Notes: generated from the sequence alone by a model not told the origin. Positions 8,263 to 17,855 are shown, counted from the stretch's first letter. The stretch is DNA of 64,000 nt from DASRAP01 sp035277145 (GCA_035277145.1 DATELA010000050.1:1-64000), one strand, 5' to 3'. A program made the numbers and translations.

Positions 8263-9794
8263 GCGCGCGCGACGCGCATTACTTCGTCGAGGGTCGTAAC
8301 ACCTTCGCGCACGAGACGGAGTCCGTCTTCCTGCAACGTGCGCATGCCGTGCTTGATCGCAATCGCGCGCAGTTCCTCTGAACCGCGGCGGTGCTGCGTT
8401 TCGAGCCGCAACTCGTTGTCCATTACGAGCAATTCGTAGATACCCGTTCGTCCGTGGTAGCCCGTGTGCCGGCAAAAGTCGCAGCCCGTTCCCTTCCACA
8501 CCGTGGCGAGTCCGTGCGCTTCGATGTCGAACACACGCGAGGCCTTTACATCGGGCTTCGTGGGACTCTTGCACTTGGGACAAATGCGGCGCACGAGTCG
8601 CTGCGCAAGCACAGCATCCACTGTACTCGCAACGAGGTACGCTGCGATATCGAGGTCGAGTAATCGCGTGAGCGCCGTCGGTGCGTCGTTCGTGTGCAAC
8701 GTCGACAACACAAGGTGACCCGTGAGCGCGGCCTGCGTCGCGATCTGCGCGGTTTCCGGATCGCGAATTTCACCGACGAGAATGATGTCCGGGTCCTGAC
8801 GCAACATCGCGCGCAACGTGGTCGCGAACGTGACGCCGATCTTTTCGTTCACCGGCACCTGCGGCACGCCGGCGAGTTCGTATTCAACGGGATCTTCGAC
8901 GGTGAGAATCTTTTCACGACCCGTGCGCAACAACTCAATCGCGCCGTACAGCGTTGTCGTCTTGCCGGAACCAGTCGGCCCCGTCACCAACACGATGCCG
9001 TGCGGACGCGAGATCACTTCCTTGAAGAGATCGAGCGTATCGTCCGCCATGCCGAGTTCGGTGAGCGAAATGCGGCCGCGCTCTTTGTCGAGCAAACGGA
9101 GCACCACGCTTTCGCCGCGCAACGTCGGCACCGTCGAAACGCGCACGTCGACCTGCCGGTTCTGCAAACGCAATCGAATGCGCCCGTCCTGCGGAATTCG
9201 TCGTTCCGCAATATCCAGCTCCGCCATGATCTTCAAACGGCTGATAATCGCGGCAGTGAGATGCGGCGGCGGTGACGGTGCGTTCTGCAACACACCGTCG
9301 ATGCGGTATCGCACGCGCAAGCCGTCGGCGTAGCCTTCGAGGTGTACGTCCGACGCGCGTGCGTCGAGCGCTTCGATCAACAACAGATTCACGAGACGAA
9401 CAACCGGCGCTTCATTCGCGAGATGCAGCAGGTCGTCGAGCGGAATCTCATCCGCGCTGAGCGCGTGCACATCGCCGCCGCTCATTCCCGCGATCAAACC
9501 TTCCGCGGTCGTCGCGTCCTGTGAATACACTCGGCGAATCGCGCTGCGCAGATCGTGTTCGCCAAACTTTTCGAGCGACACGTCCGCACCGAAATGCAAA
9601 CGCAAATCGTCGAGCACGAGCGGATCGACGCGCTCGTTCCACGTGCCGACCATGAGCTGGCCCGCGTCGAGCTTCATCGGTAATACCGCATGCTGCTCGA
9701 GCCAATCCGCCGAAAACGCATCCGTGAGCCGCTCGACTTCGAGCAGCTCTGTTGCGGAATGTTCTCCGGCGCCGTTCCCGCGCGGTGCGGTCAT
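8259..9794 (-). CDS. gspE: type II secretion system ATPase GspE
   Basis: 511-residue secretion ATPase that powers pseudopilus assembly at the inner membrane. It has a GspE N-terminal domain (about residues 20-110), Walker A GPTGSGKTT (272-280), Walker B region DPDIILVGEIRDPETA (from 334), and a C-terminal zinc site with CPKC (405-408) and CDFC (438-441), which separates GspE/PilB from PilT. It is the last gene of the secretion operon and overlaps gspD by 4 bases (ATGA). Family membership is certain. GspE rather than PilB follows from the surrounding operon. Confidence 0.96.
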   Translation of the reverse strand: MTAPRGNGAGEHSATELLEVERLTDAFSADWLEQHAVLPMKLDAGQLMVGTWNERVDPLVLDDLRLHFGADVSLEKFGEHDLRSAIRRVYSQDATTAEGLIAGMSGGDVHALSADEIPLDDLLHLANEAPVVRLVNLLLIEALDARASDVHLEGYADGLRVRYRIDGVLQNAPSPPPHLTAAIISRLKIMAELDIAERRIPQDGRIRLRLQNRQVDVRVSTVPTLRGESVVLRLLDKERGRISLTELGMADDTLDLFKEVISRPHGIVLVTGPTGSGKTTTLYGAIELLRTGREKILTVEDPVEYELAGVPQVPVNEKIGVTFATTLRAMLRQDPDIILVGEIRDPETAQIATQAALTGHLVLSTLHTNDAPTALTRLLDLDIAAYLVASTVDAVLAQRLVRRICPKCKSPTKPDVKASRVFDIEAHGLATVWKGTGCDFCRHTGYHGRTGIYELLVMDNELRLETQHRRGSEELRAIAIKHGMRTLQEDGLRLVREGVTTLDEVMRVARA

Positions 9795-11644
9795 CGGAAC
9801 ATCCGGCTCCGGTTCAGTGGCGACGCGCTCTGAGAATCCGGCGGTTCCATTTTCCCCGTATCGCGACGAACCGGTGGCAAGCGGCGCGCAATCGAATCCG
9901 GAATACCGATGTTGATGGTGTCGCCGCCTTTGTTGATGCGGTTGAGCGGAATGCCGTTCAACATGTCCGTCGTGCCGCGAATCGATTCACGCAAACGATC
10001 GATGTCCTCGTCGCTCGACACGATGTGCGGCGTGAGGAAGAGATAGAGCTCCGTGATCGTCTTGTTCTTCTGCGAATTGCCGAAGAGCCAGCCGCCGATG
10101 AATGGAATGCGACTGAGGAATGGAATACCCGACGTGGTGTTCGTCTGCGTGTTGTCCGCGAGTCCGCCGAGCACGGTGGTTTGTCCGTCGCGCACCATGA
10201 CCTGCGTTTGCGCCTGGCGCGTGCTGATGATTTGCGCGTCGAACTGCACGTTGTTCGTGAGATTATCCGCCGTTTGCGCGACGGCCATGTTCACGTAACC
10301 ATCGGTGTTGATGATCGGCGTGATCTGCAATTGCGTGCCGACGTCCTGGTATTGCACGGTTTCCACGCGACCCGTCGGATCGTTCGGCACCGTCTGCGAG
10401 ACCTGCACGAACGGCACGCGCGCGCCGACGTTGATGATGGCTTCGCGATTGTTCTGCGCGATGATGATCGGTAGTGAAAGCACGCGCACATCACCACGCG
10501 TTTGCAGCGCGTTGATCGCGACGTCGTAATTCACGGAGCCTTTGCTTCCGATGAGCGTTGCGATGAAATCGCGCGCGGTAGCTGCCGTCGGCAATTCGAT
10601 GCCAAGCACGCTCGAGTCGGTTCCACTGCGCCGCGTGCGCGTCGATGCCGTTGATAGTCCGACGTTGAGATCCGTCGAACGCTCGACCTGTGCAATGGTG
10701 ACTTCGATGAGCACTTGCAGCGGGCGAACGTCGACCGTTTGCACCAATTGCAACACGGCCTGAATGTCTTCGACCGTGCCACGAATGATCATCGAGTTCG
10801 TGGCCTCTTCCGCGACGATGCGCATGTCCGTGAAGGCGAGTTGCGCCGCGGTCGTCGTGGGTCCGCCGACCTGAATGCCGAACGCCTGGCCGAGCCCCTG
10901 TGCGATGGTCGCCTGCAGTTCCTGAATCGCTTGACCCGCGCGACCTCCGCCCGCCGCGCCTCCGGCCACTCCGCCGCCAGGGGCGGTAATGATCTGCGGC
11001 GTAAAGAGGACCGCATCACCGCCGCGTCCACCGCGACCACCTTGATTCTGTTGCTGTTGCTGCTGCGGCGCCTGATTGCCGCGCCCGGGTTGGTTGACGT
11101 TGCCCGGCACCGCGAATCCTGCGCGCCCGCCGATTCCGCCCGTACCTGTGAGCAGGTTCATGAGAATCGGCGCAAGCGTCGTCGCCGTCGCGTGCTTCAA
11201 GCGCACGGTATGCAACACGAGAATGCGATTTGCCATCGCCTGCGCCAATGCTTGCTGCGGATTGAGCGGCGGAGTCGTAGGCGTGCGCGGCGGCGGCGGT
11301 GGACCGACAAGCCGAATGATCGACGGACTTTCCGTTACCGTGATGCCGCTGCCCTCGGCAACGCTCTTCAGCATCTCGAGTGCGGTCTCGCGCGTCATTT
11401 GCGCCTGCACACGCAACGTCACGCGCGCCGTCGGCATTTGCATCATCGTGATCGGCAAATCGCCGGCTTCAGCGATTGCGCGTAACACGGCCGCGACATC
11501 CTGATCCTGGAAATCGATCACGGTGCCGGTTGGCGTACGGCGCGTTCCGGTATCAGCACGCGTTGGAGGGCCGCCGCCGCGCTGCGCCAGCGCGGGCGCA
11601 GCAAATACGACGACGAGCACGAGAATACGAGCGAAGGTCTTCAT
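9791..11644 (-). CDS. gspD: type II secretion system secretin GspD
   Basis: 617-residue outer-membrane secretin with signal peptide (residues 1-20, AAPALAQ). An N-domain region starts near residue 40 (VIDFQDQDVAAVLRAI), further N-domains lie between residues 130 and 290, and the C-terminal secretin barrel contains VPFVQVSQ and the lip/gate signature GIPFLSRIPFIGGWLFG. The middle of the protein holds a Gln- and Gly/Arg-rich insertion (GGRGGRGGD, then GGVAGGAAGGGRAG near residues 190-240) not typical of proteobacterial GspD. It shares the short sequence NPQQALAQ with GspK of the same operon. Confidence 0.95.
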   Translation of the reverse strand: MKTFARILVLVVVFAAPALAQRGGGPPTRADTGTRRTPTGTVIDFQDQDVAAVLRAIAEAGDLPITMMQMPTARVTLRVQAQMTRETALEMLKSVAEGSGITVTESPSIIRLVGPPPPPRTPTTPPLNPQQALAQAMANRILVLHTVRLKHATATTLAPILMNLLTGTGGIGGRAGFAVPGNVNQPGRGNQAPQQQQQQNQGGRGGRGGDAVLFTPQIITAPGGGVAGGAAGGGRAGQAIQELQATIAQGLGQAFGIQVGGPTTTAAQLAFTDMRIVAEEATNSMIIRGTVEDIQAVLQLVQTVDVRPLQVLIEVTIAQVERSTDLNVGLSTASTRTRRSGTDSSVLGIELPTAATARDFIATLIGSKGSVNYDVAINALQTRGDVRVLSLPIIIAQNNREAIINVGARVPFVQVSQTVPNDPTGRVETVQYQDVGTQLQITPIINTDGYVNMAVAQTADNLTNNVQFDAQIISTRQAQTQVMVRDGQTTVLGGLADNTQTNTTSGIPFLSRIPFIGGWLFGNSQKNKTITELYLFLTPHIVSSDEDIDRLRESIRGTTDMLNGIPLNRINKGGDTINIGIPDSIARRLPPVRRDTGKMEPPDSQSASPLNRSRMFR

Positions 11645-11653
11645 ATGGCTTCT

Positions 11654-12148
11654 CTATGTTGAGGCCGCTTTGATCGCGACCCGTTCGCCCGTGGGCGAGG
11701 TAAACACAACGACATTCCGTTCAATGCTGACCACTGTGAACACACCAACCTTGTCGCCAATGCGTACGATCGTCGCCGGTCCGCTCTCGAGGCGACAAAT
11801 TGCGAAACTGTTCGTCGCACTTTCGACCGACGTGCCAAGTACTGTCGGTTGCGGTGGCGGTGCTTCTTTCGGCGCTTCAGGTGCAGCGCCGCCGAGGCGA
11901 TAGCGTCGCGGTGGCGGCGTGCGCTCGGGAGCAAACACGTTGTTCGACACGACGCCGTTGATGTCGAGCGCGGGACGCGCAGGCTGTTTCGCGGTCGCGG
12001 CGCTCGTCGCGAACACCGGCGGTGCCGCTTCGTTGACGGGATCGATCGACACCGCACGCCCGAACGCCCATCCGCCGAGCACGAGTGACAATACGAGCGC
12101 GACGGCTGCGATTTGCAAACCGCGCGAGTGCGTGAGTTCGCGAATCAT
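11654..12148 (-). CDS. gspC: GspC-like inner-membrane connector
   Basis: 164-residue protein with one N-terminal membrane span (about residues 11-30) and a proline-rich periplasmic linker. The C-terminal half matches the GspC homology region: NNVFAPERTPPPRR, then a small beta domain with PTVLGT, AICRLESGPATIVRIGDKV and a final VVFTSPTGERVAI strand. In type II systems this domain binds the secretin N-domain and links it to the inner-membrane platform. There is no PDZ domain. It sits between gspM (1-base TGATG overlap) and gspD. Confidence 0.8.
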   Translation of the reverse strand: MIRELTHSRGLQIAAVALVLSLVLGGWAFGRAVSIDPVNEAAPPVFATSAATAKQPARPALDINGVVSNNVFAPERTPPPRRYRLGGAAPEAPKEAPPPQPTVLGTSVESATNSFAICRLESGPATIVRIGDKVGVFTVVSIERNVVVFTSPTGERVAIKAAST

Positions 12149-12786
12149 CAGCGGGCCCTAGGCGCAGGGCGTCGCGTCGACGGCGCGGTCACCGTATCCG
12201 TCGCGGCCCCGACGTCTGGCACAGCGTAGCCAACGATGGACGCAGAAATTGCGAGCGGTTCAACACCCTCTTCGTCTTCAGCGCCCAGCGATCGTGAGAT
12301 GTCGAGCCGTTCGACGCGCAACAGTTTTTCCGCGCCTTCGAGCGCGCGCAGGAATCCAAGAATGCCCCACAGGTCCGATTCCGCGCGAATCTCGACGTGC
12401 AATGCGCGCACGCCGCCTTCGCCGACGGTTGTTGGTCGCGTCGATGCCGCTTCGAGTAACACGTCGTGTTCCTGCGCGACGACGCCGAGATGCGAAACAA
12501 GTTCTGCCGTTGCCATGACGTCATCGCGGCCTTCGAACAAACGCGGCGTCATTGCGCGCATCGCCGAATCAGCAACGCGTTGCAGGCCGGGATTTTTTTG
12601 TGCTGCAGAAATCGCCGCCATTTCGCGCGACAACAATTCACGCTTCATGGCGATCTCGGCGCGCGTGTCGCTGAGCGCCGCGCGATACGGCTTCACACCC
12701 CAGATGTACAAGAGCGCCGGCGCGAGAATGACCAAGCCCAGGAAGAGTGCGCGCCGGTCGCGGGCGCCCACGGTGGGGGGGCTCAT
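12148..12786 (-). CDS. gspM: GspM-like platform protein
   Basis: 212-residue protein with a single N-terminal membrane span (ALFLGLVILAPALLYIW, residues 14-30), then a coiled-coil region (KPYRAALSDTRAEIAMKRELLSREMA) and a ferredoxin-like periplasmic domain, the layout of GspM/PilO. The ATG at 12786 lies 4 bases inside the gspL end and is preferred over a longer reading frame that runs deep into gspL. Sequence conservation in GspM is low, so the name rests on topology plus gene order. Confidence 0.8.
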   Translation of the reverse strand: MSPPTVGARDRRALFLGLVILAPALLYIWGVKPYRAALSDTRAEIAMKRELLSREMAAISAAQKNPGLQRVADSAMRAMTPRLFEGRDDVMATAELVSHLGVVAQEHDVLLEAASTRPTTVGEGGVRALHVEIRAESDLWGILGFLRALEGAEKLLRVERLDISRSLGAEDEEGVEPLAISASIVGYAVPDVGAATDTVTAPSTRRPAPRAR

Positions 12787-14156
12787 TGCGAGCCTCCCGC
12801 GCGTGCGGGCGGCGCTGCCGCGGCGCGACGACCAGCGATCGTAAACCGTTCGAGCGTGCGTCCGTCTTCGAGATTCTCGATGCGCACCGGCGCAGTCGCA
12901 CGCACGTTCGCAAGCAGCGGCGCTTTCTCGATGGCGTCGAACACCCGCGCAGCGCGTTCCGCGAGACCGTCGATCGTGACGGTGTCGCCGCGGCCGCGGA
13001 ATCCGGTGAGGTACGCTTCCTTCGGCAGGCGCGCGCTGACTTGCGCGAGCACGGCCGACCATCGCGGTGCGGATTGTTCGGCTCCATTGAGCGCCGCGAG
13101 TTGTCGATACGCGGCTTCGACCGTTGTGCGACCGACGAGTGTTGCCGACAGCATCGGCGTGATTTGCGCGCGCTGTTCATTCAATGACGCGAGTTCGCGC
13201 TTCGCGCCCCAGAGTTCGAGCACACCGGCAATGACCGTAATTACCGCGGCGACGCCGGCGATTCGCACAATCAATTTGCGCAGCGACTCAGCGTGCGCGG
13301 CGCGCATTGCGTCGGTCACGAGCGCCGGTTCGGCGTCGCTCGTGGCAAACGCCGCCGCAAGCAGTTCTGGATCTTCGGCGATTTCGCTGACGCCGGTCGT
13401 TGGCGCGTCGACCGCGAGGCCGCGCGACGACAAACTCTGCGTCAGTTCGCGCCGCGCATCGGCGTTACCAACGACCGATGCATGTCCGACCCCAGCTGAT
13501 GCGTCCGCGATCAACGCGGCGTCTGCGGAACCGCGACGGAATCGGCGCACACCCGCGAGCCGCCCGTCGGCGATGTGCAACAAATCCGTGCGATCAGCGT
13601 GCGCGATAAGGAGATTTGCGCTCGCGCGCCCGCGCGGCGCCCACGTGGATCCCGCGGCGCACCACGCCGCTTCCGCTGGAACGACGGCGTCCACCGTCCA
13701 TCCCGCGTTGCGCGCGGCTTCGTGAATTGCGCTGACCAATCGCGCCGATGCAGCGGCAGCAACTGTCGTGGCCGGGCCTGTCGGTGATTTCGCGCGCACT
13801 GCGCCAACCACCTGCGCACCGCGCGCGCCGACGAAGTACTTCGCTGCCGAGCGCGCCAGGAGTTGTTGAATCTCTGCTTCGCGCAGCGGAGGCAGCTCGA
13901 TGCCACGCGCTTCGGCGAGCGGCGGCAGCAACGCGACGGTGAGTTGTCCTTCGGAAATACCGGCGTCGCGCGCGAGTGCGCGGAGTGCGTCGGTCAACCC
14001 CGGCCACGCCGCGCCATCGCCGTTGAGCGGCGAGAGCGACATGCGCCACGGACGCTGACTCGCGCCATGCGCGCCGCGAATGACGGCGCACACACTCGTC
14101 GCCGACAGCGCGATACCGACGTGTGCTCCGCTGCGCGCGCCTACCATCGTTGCCAT
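12783..14156 (-). CDS. gspL: GspL/PilM-like actin-fold platform protein
   Basis: 457-residue protein. The N-terminal ~250 residues are a cytoplasmic actin-like fold of the GspL/PilM kind (HVGIALSATSVCAVIRG, LPPLREAEIQQLLARSAAKYF). A membrane span follows near residue 300 (IVRIAGVAAVITVIAGVLELW), and the C terminus is a periplasmic ferredoxin-like domain that pairs with GspM. GspL recruits the GspE ATPase to the membrane. A much longer open frame continues upstream through gspK but has no family match. The ATG at 14156 overlaps the gspK end by 16 bases; 14147 is a possible alternative start. Confidence 0.82.
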   Translation of the reverse strand: MATMVGARSGAHVGIALSATSVCAVIRGAHGASQRPWRMSLSPLNGDGAAWPGLTDALRALARDAGISEGQLTVALLPPLAEARGIELPPLREAEIQQLLARSAAKYFVGARGAQVVGAVRAKSPTGPATTVAAAASARLVSAIHEAARNAGWTVDAVVPAEAAWCAAGSTWAPRGRASANLLIAHADRTDLLHIADGRLAGVRRFRRGSADAALIADASAGVGHASVVGNADARRELTQSLSSRGLAVDAPTTGVSEIAEDPELLAAAFATSDAEPALVTDAMRAAHAESLRKLIVRIAGVAAVITVIAGVLELWGAKRELASLNEQRAQITPMLSATLVGRTTVEAAYRQLAALNGAEQSAPRWSAVLAQVSARLPKEAYLTGFRGRGDTVTIDGLAERAARVFDAIEKAPLLANVRATAPVRIENLEDGRTLERFTIAGRRAAAAPPARAGGSQ

Positions 14157-15115
14157 GTGACGTTTACCTGTTGACCCGCACGCGTCAGCATCGCGACAAC
14201 GGTCGTCGGCTGCGCGTTCGTGGTATCGCGGACGGAAACTGTGAGTTGCAATTGATTCGACGTGAACGTGATTTGCGACGCCATGCGTTGCGCGAGCGCT
14301 TGCTGCGGATTCTGATCGCCACGCCCACCGCCGCGTCCACCGACAGCGCCCACCGCGTTCGTGAGATCGTTGATGTTCTGAATACGCCGCCCCTGCGAAC
14401 GGAACGCGACGATCTGGTTGTAAATCACGTCCGTCATTCCCGGAATGGAACGCAGCACCGGTTCGGACGCGGAATTCACATTGGGATTCTGCGTACCGAC
14501 TGTTGTCAGGTATGGACGAAGCAACGCGAGCAATTCGGGCGTCATGCCGTACACGTGAATCAGGTCGTCGACGCTGAGAAAGTTCGAGTTGGTCGGAAGC
14601 ACGAGATAATCCTCGTCCAGGTACTGCTCGCGCTCCGCGCCATCGGGGCGCGCGTTGTCGTCGAGGTCGCGCCAGTCCATGATTGCACGCGCCAGTTTGC
14701 GTCCCGCGACGCCGTCCTCGAGCGCGAAACCGAAGAGCAGCGTCAGTTGTTGCTCGTTTGCGCGGTTGATGTTGACGACGGCGCCGAGATCCTGCGCGAC
14801 GATTTCGACAGGCATGCTGTCGACGGCAATGAGCCCCGAATACGTGGTGTCGGCGCCGAGCCATGGATCGGCGGAACGCAGCGCCTGCACGTTGCCGCGT
14901 CCCGTTGTGGCGTTGCGCAGGTCGTATTCCAGTCGCGCCTGCATTGTCGCAAGTGCACCCGCCGCAATCGGGCGGTAGTGACCGCGGTCCGACGCGGCGA
15001 GACCCAGCGCGCGACGTTCGCGGGCCACCAAACTGAACTGCAGCATCACAACCGCAATGGCAACGATCAGCCACAGCGCAGCGAGCAGCGCGACACCACG
15101 ACGCGTGCGCATCAT
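14141..15115 (-). CDS. gspK: minor pseudopilin / general secretion protein GspK
   Basis: 324-residue protein with a pilin-like N terminus (RRGVALLAALWLIVAIAVVML) and a large GspK alpha-domain containing helix-hairpin-helix-like units (VVNINRANEQQLTLLFG; VNSASEPVLRSIPGM). GspK caps the pseudopilus tip together with GspI and GspJ. As usual in GspK, Glu5 of the mature pilin segment is absent. A Gly-Arg tract (VGGRGGGRGD) followed by NPQQALAQ lies near residue 270; the latter octapeptide also occurs in GspD. It overlaps gspJ by 4 bases. Confidence 0.88.
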   Translation of the reverse strand: MMRTRRGVALLAALWLIVAIAVVMLQFSLVARERRALGLAASDRGHYRPIAAGALATMQARLEYDLRNATTGRGNVQALRSADPWLGADTTYSGLIAVDSMPVEIVAQDLGAVVNINRANEQQLTLLFGFALEDGVAGRKLARAIMDWRDLDDNARPDGAEREQYLDEDYLVLPTNSNFLSVDDLIHVYGMTPELLALLRPYLTTVGTQNPNVNSASEPVLRSIPGMTDVIYNQIVAFRSQGRRIQNINDLTNAVGAVGGRGGGRGDQNPQQALAQRMASQITFTSNQLQLTVSVRDTTNAQPTTVVAMLTRAGQQVNVTWQRW

Positions 15116-15813
15116 TGTGTGCCCGCAGTTGTCGCTTGCTGACCGATCACGAACAGCAGCGGATATTGGAGCAGCGCAGGAACGATGGGAGCGTCCTGCA
15201 CGCCTTCGGGTTGCGGGAACCACATCCGCACCGCGATCGGTTGCGTCGTCGCGGCCTCGGAGTAGGGATACCAGCGATTCGTGCGGCGGTCGAGAAACTC
15301 GACGGTCATTTGCAGAATCGTCGGATCGATCTGCTTGCGTTGCAGCGGCGCGTTGTTCGGGCCCTGGTATTCGATCGTGAGTCCGATTTCGTCCGTGCTC
15401 GGATCGCCGTCGACAAAGAGCCGTACGCGCGTATCGGGTGCGAGCGACGGCGTGAGCGCGCTCGTCGTGAACGTGAGTTCATCACCAGTCGACGCCGCGG
15501 CGGTCACCGATTGCACCGACGATTCATTCAGCCGTTCGATCTCGACGCGCCGCACCTGCACCTGATTGCGCCCGCGCGCGCCACCCGTCGTGATGTTGAT
15601 CGTGCCGGATGCAATCCACGATCGCAGCATTTCGCGCAGCGCCGACGCGCGCTCGACGTCCGTCGACGCGGTGAGAATCACGCGACGATGATCGATGATC
15701 GATGCGAACGCTGCTGCACCGACGGTCGCAACCGCAGCCGTGATGACGATGCCGACCATGAGCTCCATGAGCGTCATGCCGTGTCGCAAGCGAATGCGTG
15801 TGCGGCGTGTCAT
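15112..15813 (-). CDS. gspJ: minor pseudopilin GspJ
   Basis: 233-residue minor pseudopilin. The prepilin cleavage site is RHG|MTLMELMVG with the conserved Glu at +5 and a hydrophobic helix following. The soluble domain is beta-rich and of GspJ length. The ATG at 15813 overlaps the gspI stop by 4 bases; longer upstream reading is antisense to or inside gspI. It functions at the pseudopilus tip with GspI and GspK. Assignment as J follows from size and position between I and K. Confidence 0.86.
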   Translation of the reverse strand: MTRRTRIRLRHGMTLMELMVGIVITAAVATVGAAAFASIIDHRRVILTASTDVERASALREMLRSWIASGTINITTGGARGRNQVQVRRVEIERLNESSVQSVTAAASTGDELTFTTSALTPSLAPDTRVRLFVDGDPSTDEIGLTIEYQGPNNAPLQRKQIDPTILQMTVEFLDRRTNRWYPYSEAATTQPIAVRMWFPQPEGVQDAPIVPALLQYPLLFVIGQQATTAGTQ

Positions 15814-16214
15814 CGATTGCGCTGCGTGACGATGGGCCGGCGGTACTGCGCGGCGCTCGCGGTGAATGACGCGCGTTGCGAACCCTCGGGCCACGTGACC
15901 GTGACTTTGATGTCGTACAAGCCTGCATACGCGTCGTTGGGCGTCGACGTCGTCGTCCACTTGTAATCGTCGAACGGCGGTTCGAACTGACCAGCGGCAA
16001 CGGAGTCGGGAAGGTTCAGCAGATCGCGATCCGTGAGCAGATACAGAAAGACCAGGCGTTCGTTCGAGAGCGCTTCGACTTCAATCACGCGACGCGCACG
16101 TTCCGCCGTGCGCATTTCAGCGCCGACGGCAGCGAGCGCGCCGATAGCGGTCACGCCGAGGATTGCGAGCGCGAACACGGCCTCGAAAAGCGAAATGCCC
16201 GGTCTATTGCGCAT
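15810..16214 (-). CDS. gspI: minor pseudopilin GspI
   Basis: 134-residue minor pseudopilin with a prepilin peptidase site RPG|ISLFEAVFALAILG, conserved Glu5 and a hydrophobic N-terminal helix. The short soluble domain ends in a beta sheet (YDIKVTVTWPEG), as in GspI. It is expected to nucleate the tip complex with GspJ and GspK. It starts 11 bases inside the end of gspH and overlaps gspJ by 4 bases. Confidence 0.86.
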   Translation of the reverse strand: MRNRPGISLFEAVFALAILGVTAIGALAAVGAEMRTAERARRVIEVEALSNERLVFLYLLTDRDLLNLPDSVAAGQFEPPFDDYKWTTTSTPNDAYAGLYDIKVTVTWPEGSQRASFTASAAQYRRPIVTQRNR

Positions 16215-16650
16215 ACGTCACCGGTTCGCCCGTCCACGGATTGAGCGAGACAACGATTGTTTGCTCTGCACCGCGCACGAGGACGCTGTCGCCCCACGCG
16301 GCACCCGTCGGCCGAAACACGAACGTCAGACGCGCCAAATCAGTCTCGAGCGATTCCCACGCGTTCACGGTGAGTGTGCCGTCGCTGTACAGTCCCGTTC
16401 CCGCAGCGCCTGCAGTGTCCACGCGAAACATTCCGGAGACTGGATCGACGCGCACCACAACCGTTTGCCGATTCGCAATTGCCACGCGACGTGCGTCGCG
16501 CAGCAACGACGTAATCATGTTGCCCGCTTCGGGCGGCTGGTTCTCGCCGAGGTTTGACCACGCGGGAATCACGAGCAACGCCGCAACCGCGGAGATGGCG
16601 AGGACAATCGACATCTCCCAGAGGGTAAATCCGCGGCGGGCCCGCATCAT
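16204..16650 (-). CDS. gspH: minor pseudopilin GspH
   Basis: 148-residue pseudopilin with the cleavage site RRG|FTLWEMSIVLAIS (Glu5 present) and a GspH/FimT-type soluble domain (LLRDARRVAIANRQTVVVRVD, a helix leading into a beta sheet). GspH links the major pseudopilin to the tip complex. Two adjacent ATG codons (16650 and 16647) are possible starts. It overlaps gspF by 4 bases and gspI by 11. Confidence 0.85.
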   Translation of the reverse strand: MMRARRGFTLWEMSIVLAISAVAALLVIPAWSNLGENQPPEAGNMITSLLRDARRVAIANRQTVVVRVDPVSGMFRVDTAGAAGTGLYSDGTLTVNAWESLETDLARLTFVFRPTGAAWGDSVLVRGAEQTIVVSLNPWTGEPVTYAQ

Positions 16651-17855
16651 CGGAACGATCCCGCGTTGATTCCGTAAATCGCTTGCAGCAGCGACAATGC
16701 AATCGTCGCAACCACGGCGCCGAACACGACGATCATCGCGGGTTCCGCGAGGGTCGCGAGGCGCTGCGTCGTGCGTTCGGTGCGCTCTTCGAAAATGTCC
16801 GCGGCTTTGAGCAGGAACTCGCGTAAGCGGCCGGCATCTTCACCAACGCCGATCAATTGCGCGAGCAGCGGCGGAAACACCGGACTGTCGGAGACCGCGG
16901 CGCGCAGCGAACTGCCTTCGCGCACGCGCGTGCGAATACGTTCGGCATCGTCACGCGCGATTGGGTCGGCAAGTGATTCAACCGTATCGTCCAGTGCGGT
17001 GAGCAACGGCGCGCCACCGCCGAGCAACACGCCGATCAATCGCGAAAAGCGTGCGGCGAGTGCGTAGCGTCGCAACGTGCTCACGAGCGGAAGCGAGAGC
17101 ATGATGCGCGATGCAACGCGACGGCCGTCGGGACTCTGCTGGAACCACGCCATCAACAGCGCGATGCCGGCCGGTATCAGAATGAGCACAAACCAGAACC
17201 GATTCAGCGTCGCCGACACCGAGAGCATGATGCGCGTCGACGTCGGGAGCTGCGCACCCGTGCCTTCGAGCAGCGTGACGAATTTCGGCAACACGAAGAA
17301 CAACAACACCGCGACGGCAACCGTACCCGCGACCGCGAGCAGAATGGGATAGATCGCCGCGGACAACACGCGTCCGCGTAATTGTTCGTCGCGCTCGAGC
17401 TGCGTCGCGAGCCGCGCGAATGCGCTGTCGAGGTCACCGCTCTTTTCGCCCGCCCGCACCACGCCCACATAGAGCGGCGAGAACAATCGCGGATACGCAG
17501 CAAGCGCCGAAGAAAACGTTTCGCCGCGCTCGACGCGCGACTTCACTTCCATCAACGCGGTGTGCACTTCGCCGGATGTCACACCCGACGCGGCATTCAG
17601 CGCATTCGCGAGCGGCATACCCGCCGGCAACAGCGCCGCCATTGCGCGCGTGACTTCGAGAACTTCGCGACGCAGCCCGAATTTGAAACGCTTACCTGCA
17701 CCCGCGCTCGCGTCGGCCGGCGCGTCGGCAACTTCGAGCACGAGCAAACCGCGCTCTTCGAGCGTGCGCGTGAGCGCGCCGGGGCTCGCGGCGTGTTCGA
17801 AACCGCGCGTGCGGCGACCCGATCCGTTGACGGCTCTGTAGGCGTACGTCGGCAT
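16647..17855 (-). CDS. gspF: type II secretion inner-membrane protein GspF
   Basis: 402-residue polytopic platform protein. The N terminus is the GspF signature (MPTYAYRAVNGSGRRTRGF). Two GspF cytoplasmic domains (about residues 65-190 and 265-390) are separated and followed by membrane spans (AVAVLLFFVLPKFVTLL; FWFVLILIPAGIALLM; final AMIVVFGAVVATIALSLLQ). It is thought to couple GspE motion to the pseudopilus. Length and organisation are normal. It lies 25 bases downstream of the major pseudopilin gene gspG. Confidence 0.95.
   Translation of the reverse strand: MPTYAYRAVNGSGRRTRGFEHAASPGALTRTLEERGLLVLEVADAPADASAGAGKRFKFGLRREVLEVTRAMAALLPAGMPLANALNAASGVTSGEVHTALMEVKSRVERGETFSSALAAYPRLFSPLYVGVVRAGEKSGDLDSAFARLATQLERDEQLRGRVLSAAIYPILLAVAGTVAVAVLLFFVLPKFVTLLEGTGAQLPTSTRIMLSVSATLNRFWFVLILIPAGIALLMAWFQQSPDGRRVASRIMLSLPLVSTLRRYALAARFSRLIGVLLGGGAPLLTALDDTVESLADPIARDDAERIRTRVREGSSLRAAVSDSPVFPPLLAQLIGVGEDAGRLREFLLKAADIFEERTERTTQRLATLAEPAMIVVFGAVVATIALSLLQAIYGINAGSFR

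Noticed and set aside
14157..15074. Long upstream extension of the gspL reading frame (to 763 residues)
   Set aside because: The extension runs through gspK in another frame, is Arg/His-rich and has no family match; it is a high-GC shadow.
14123..15142. 339-codon plus-strand open frame antisense to gspK
   Set aside because: Composition (Arg, His, Val-rich without domain) and perfect overlap with gspK mark it as an antisense shadow.
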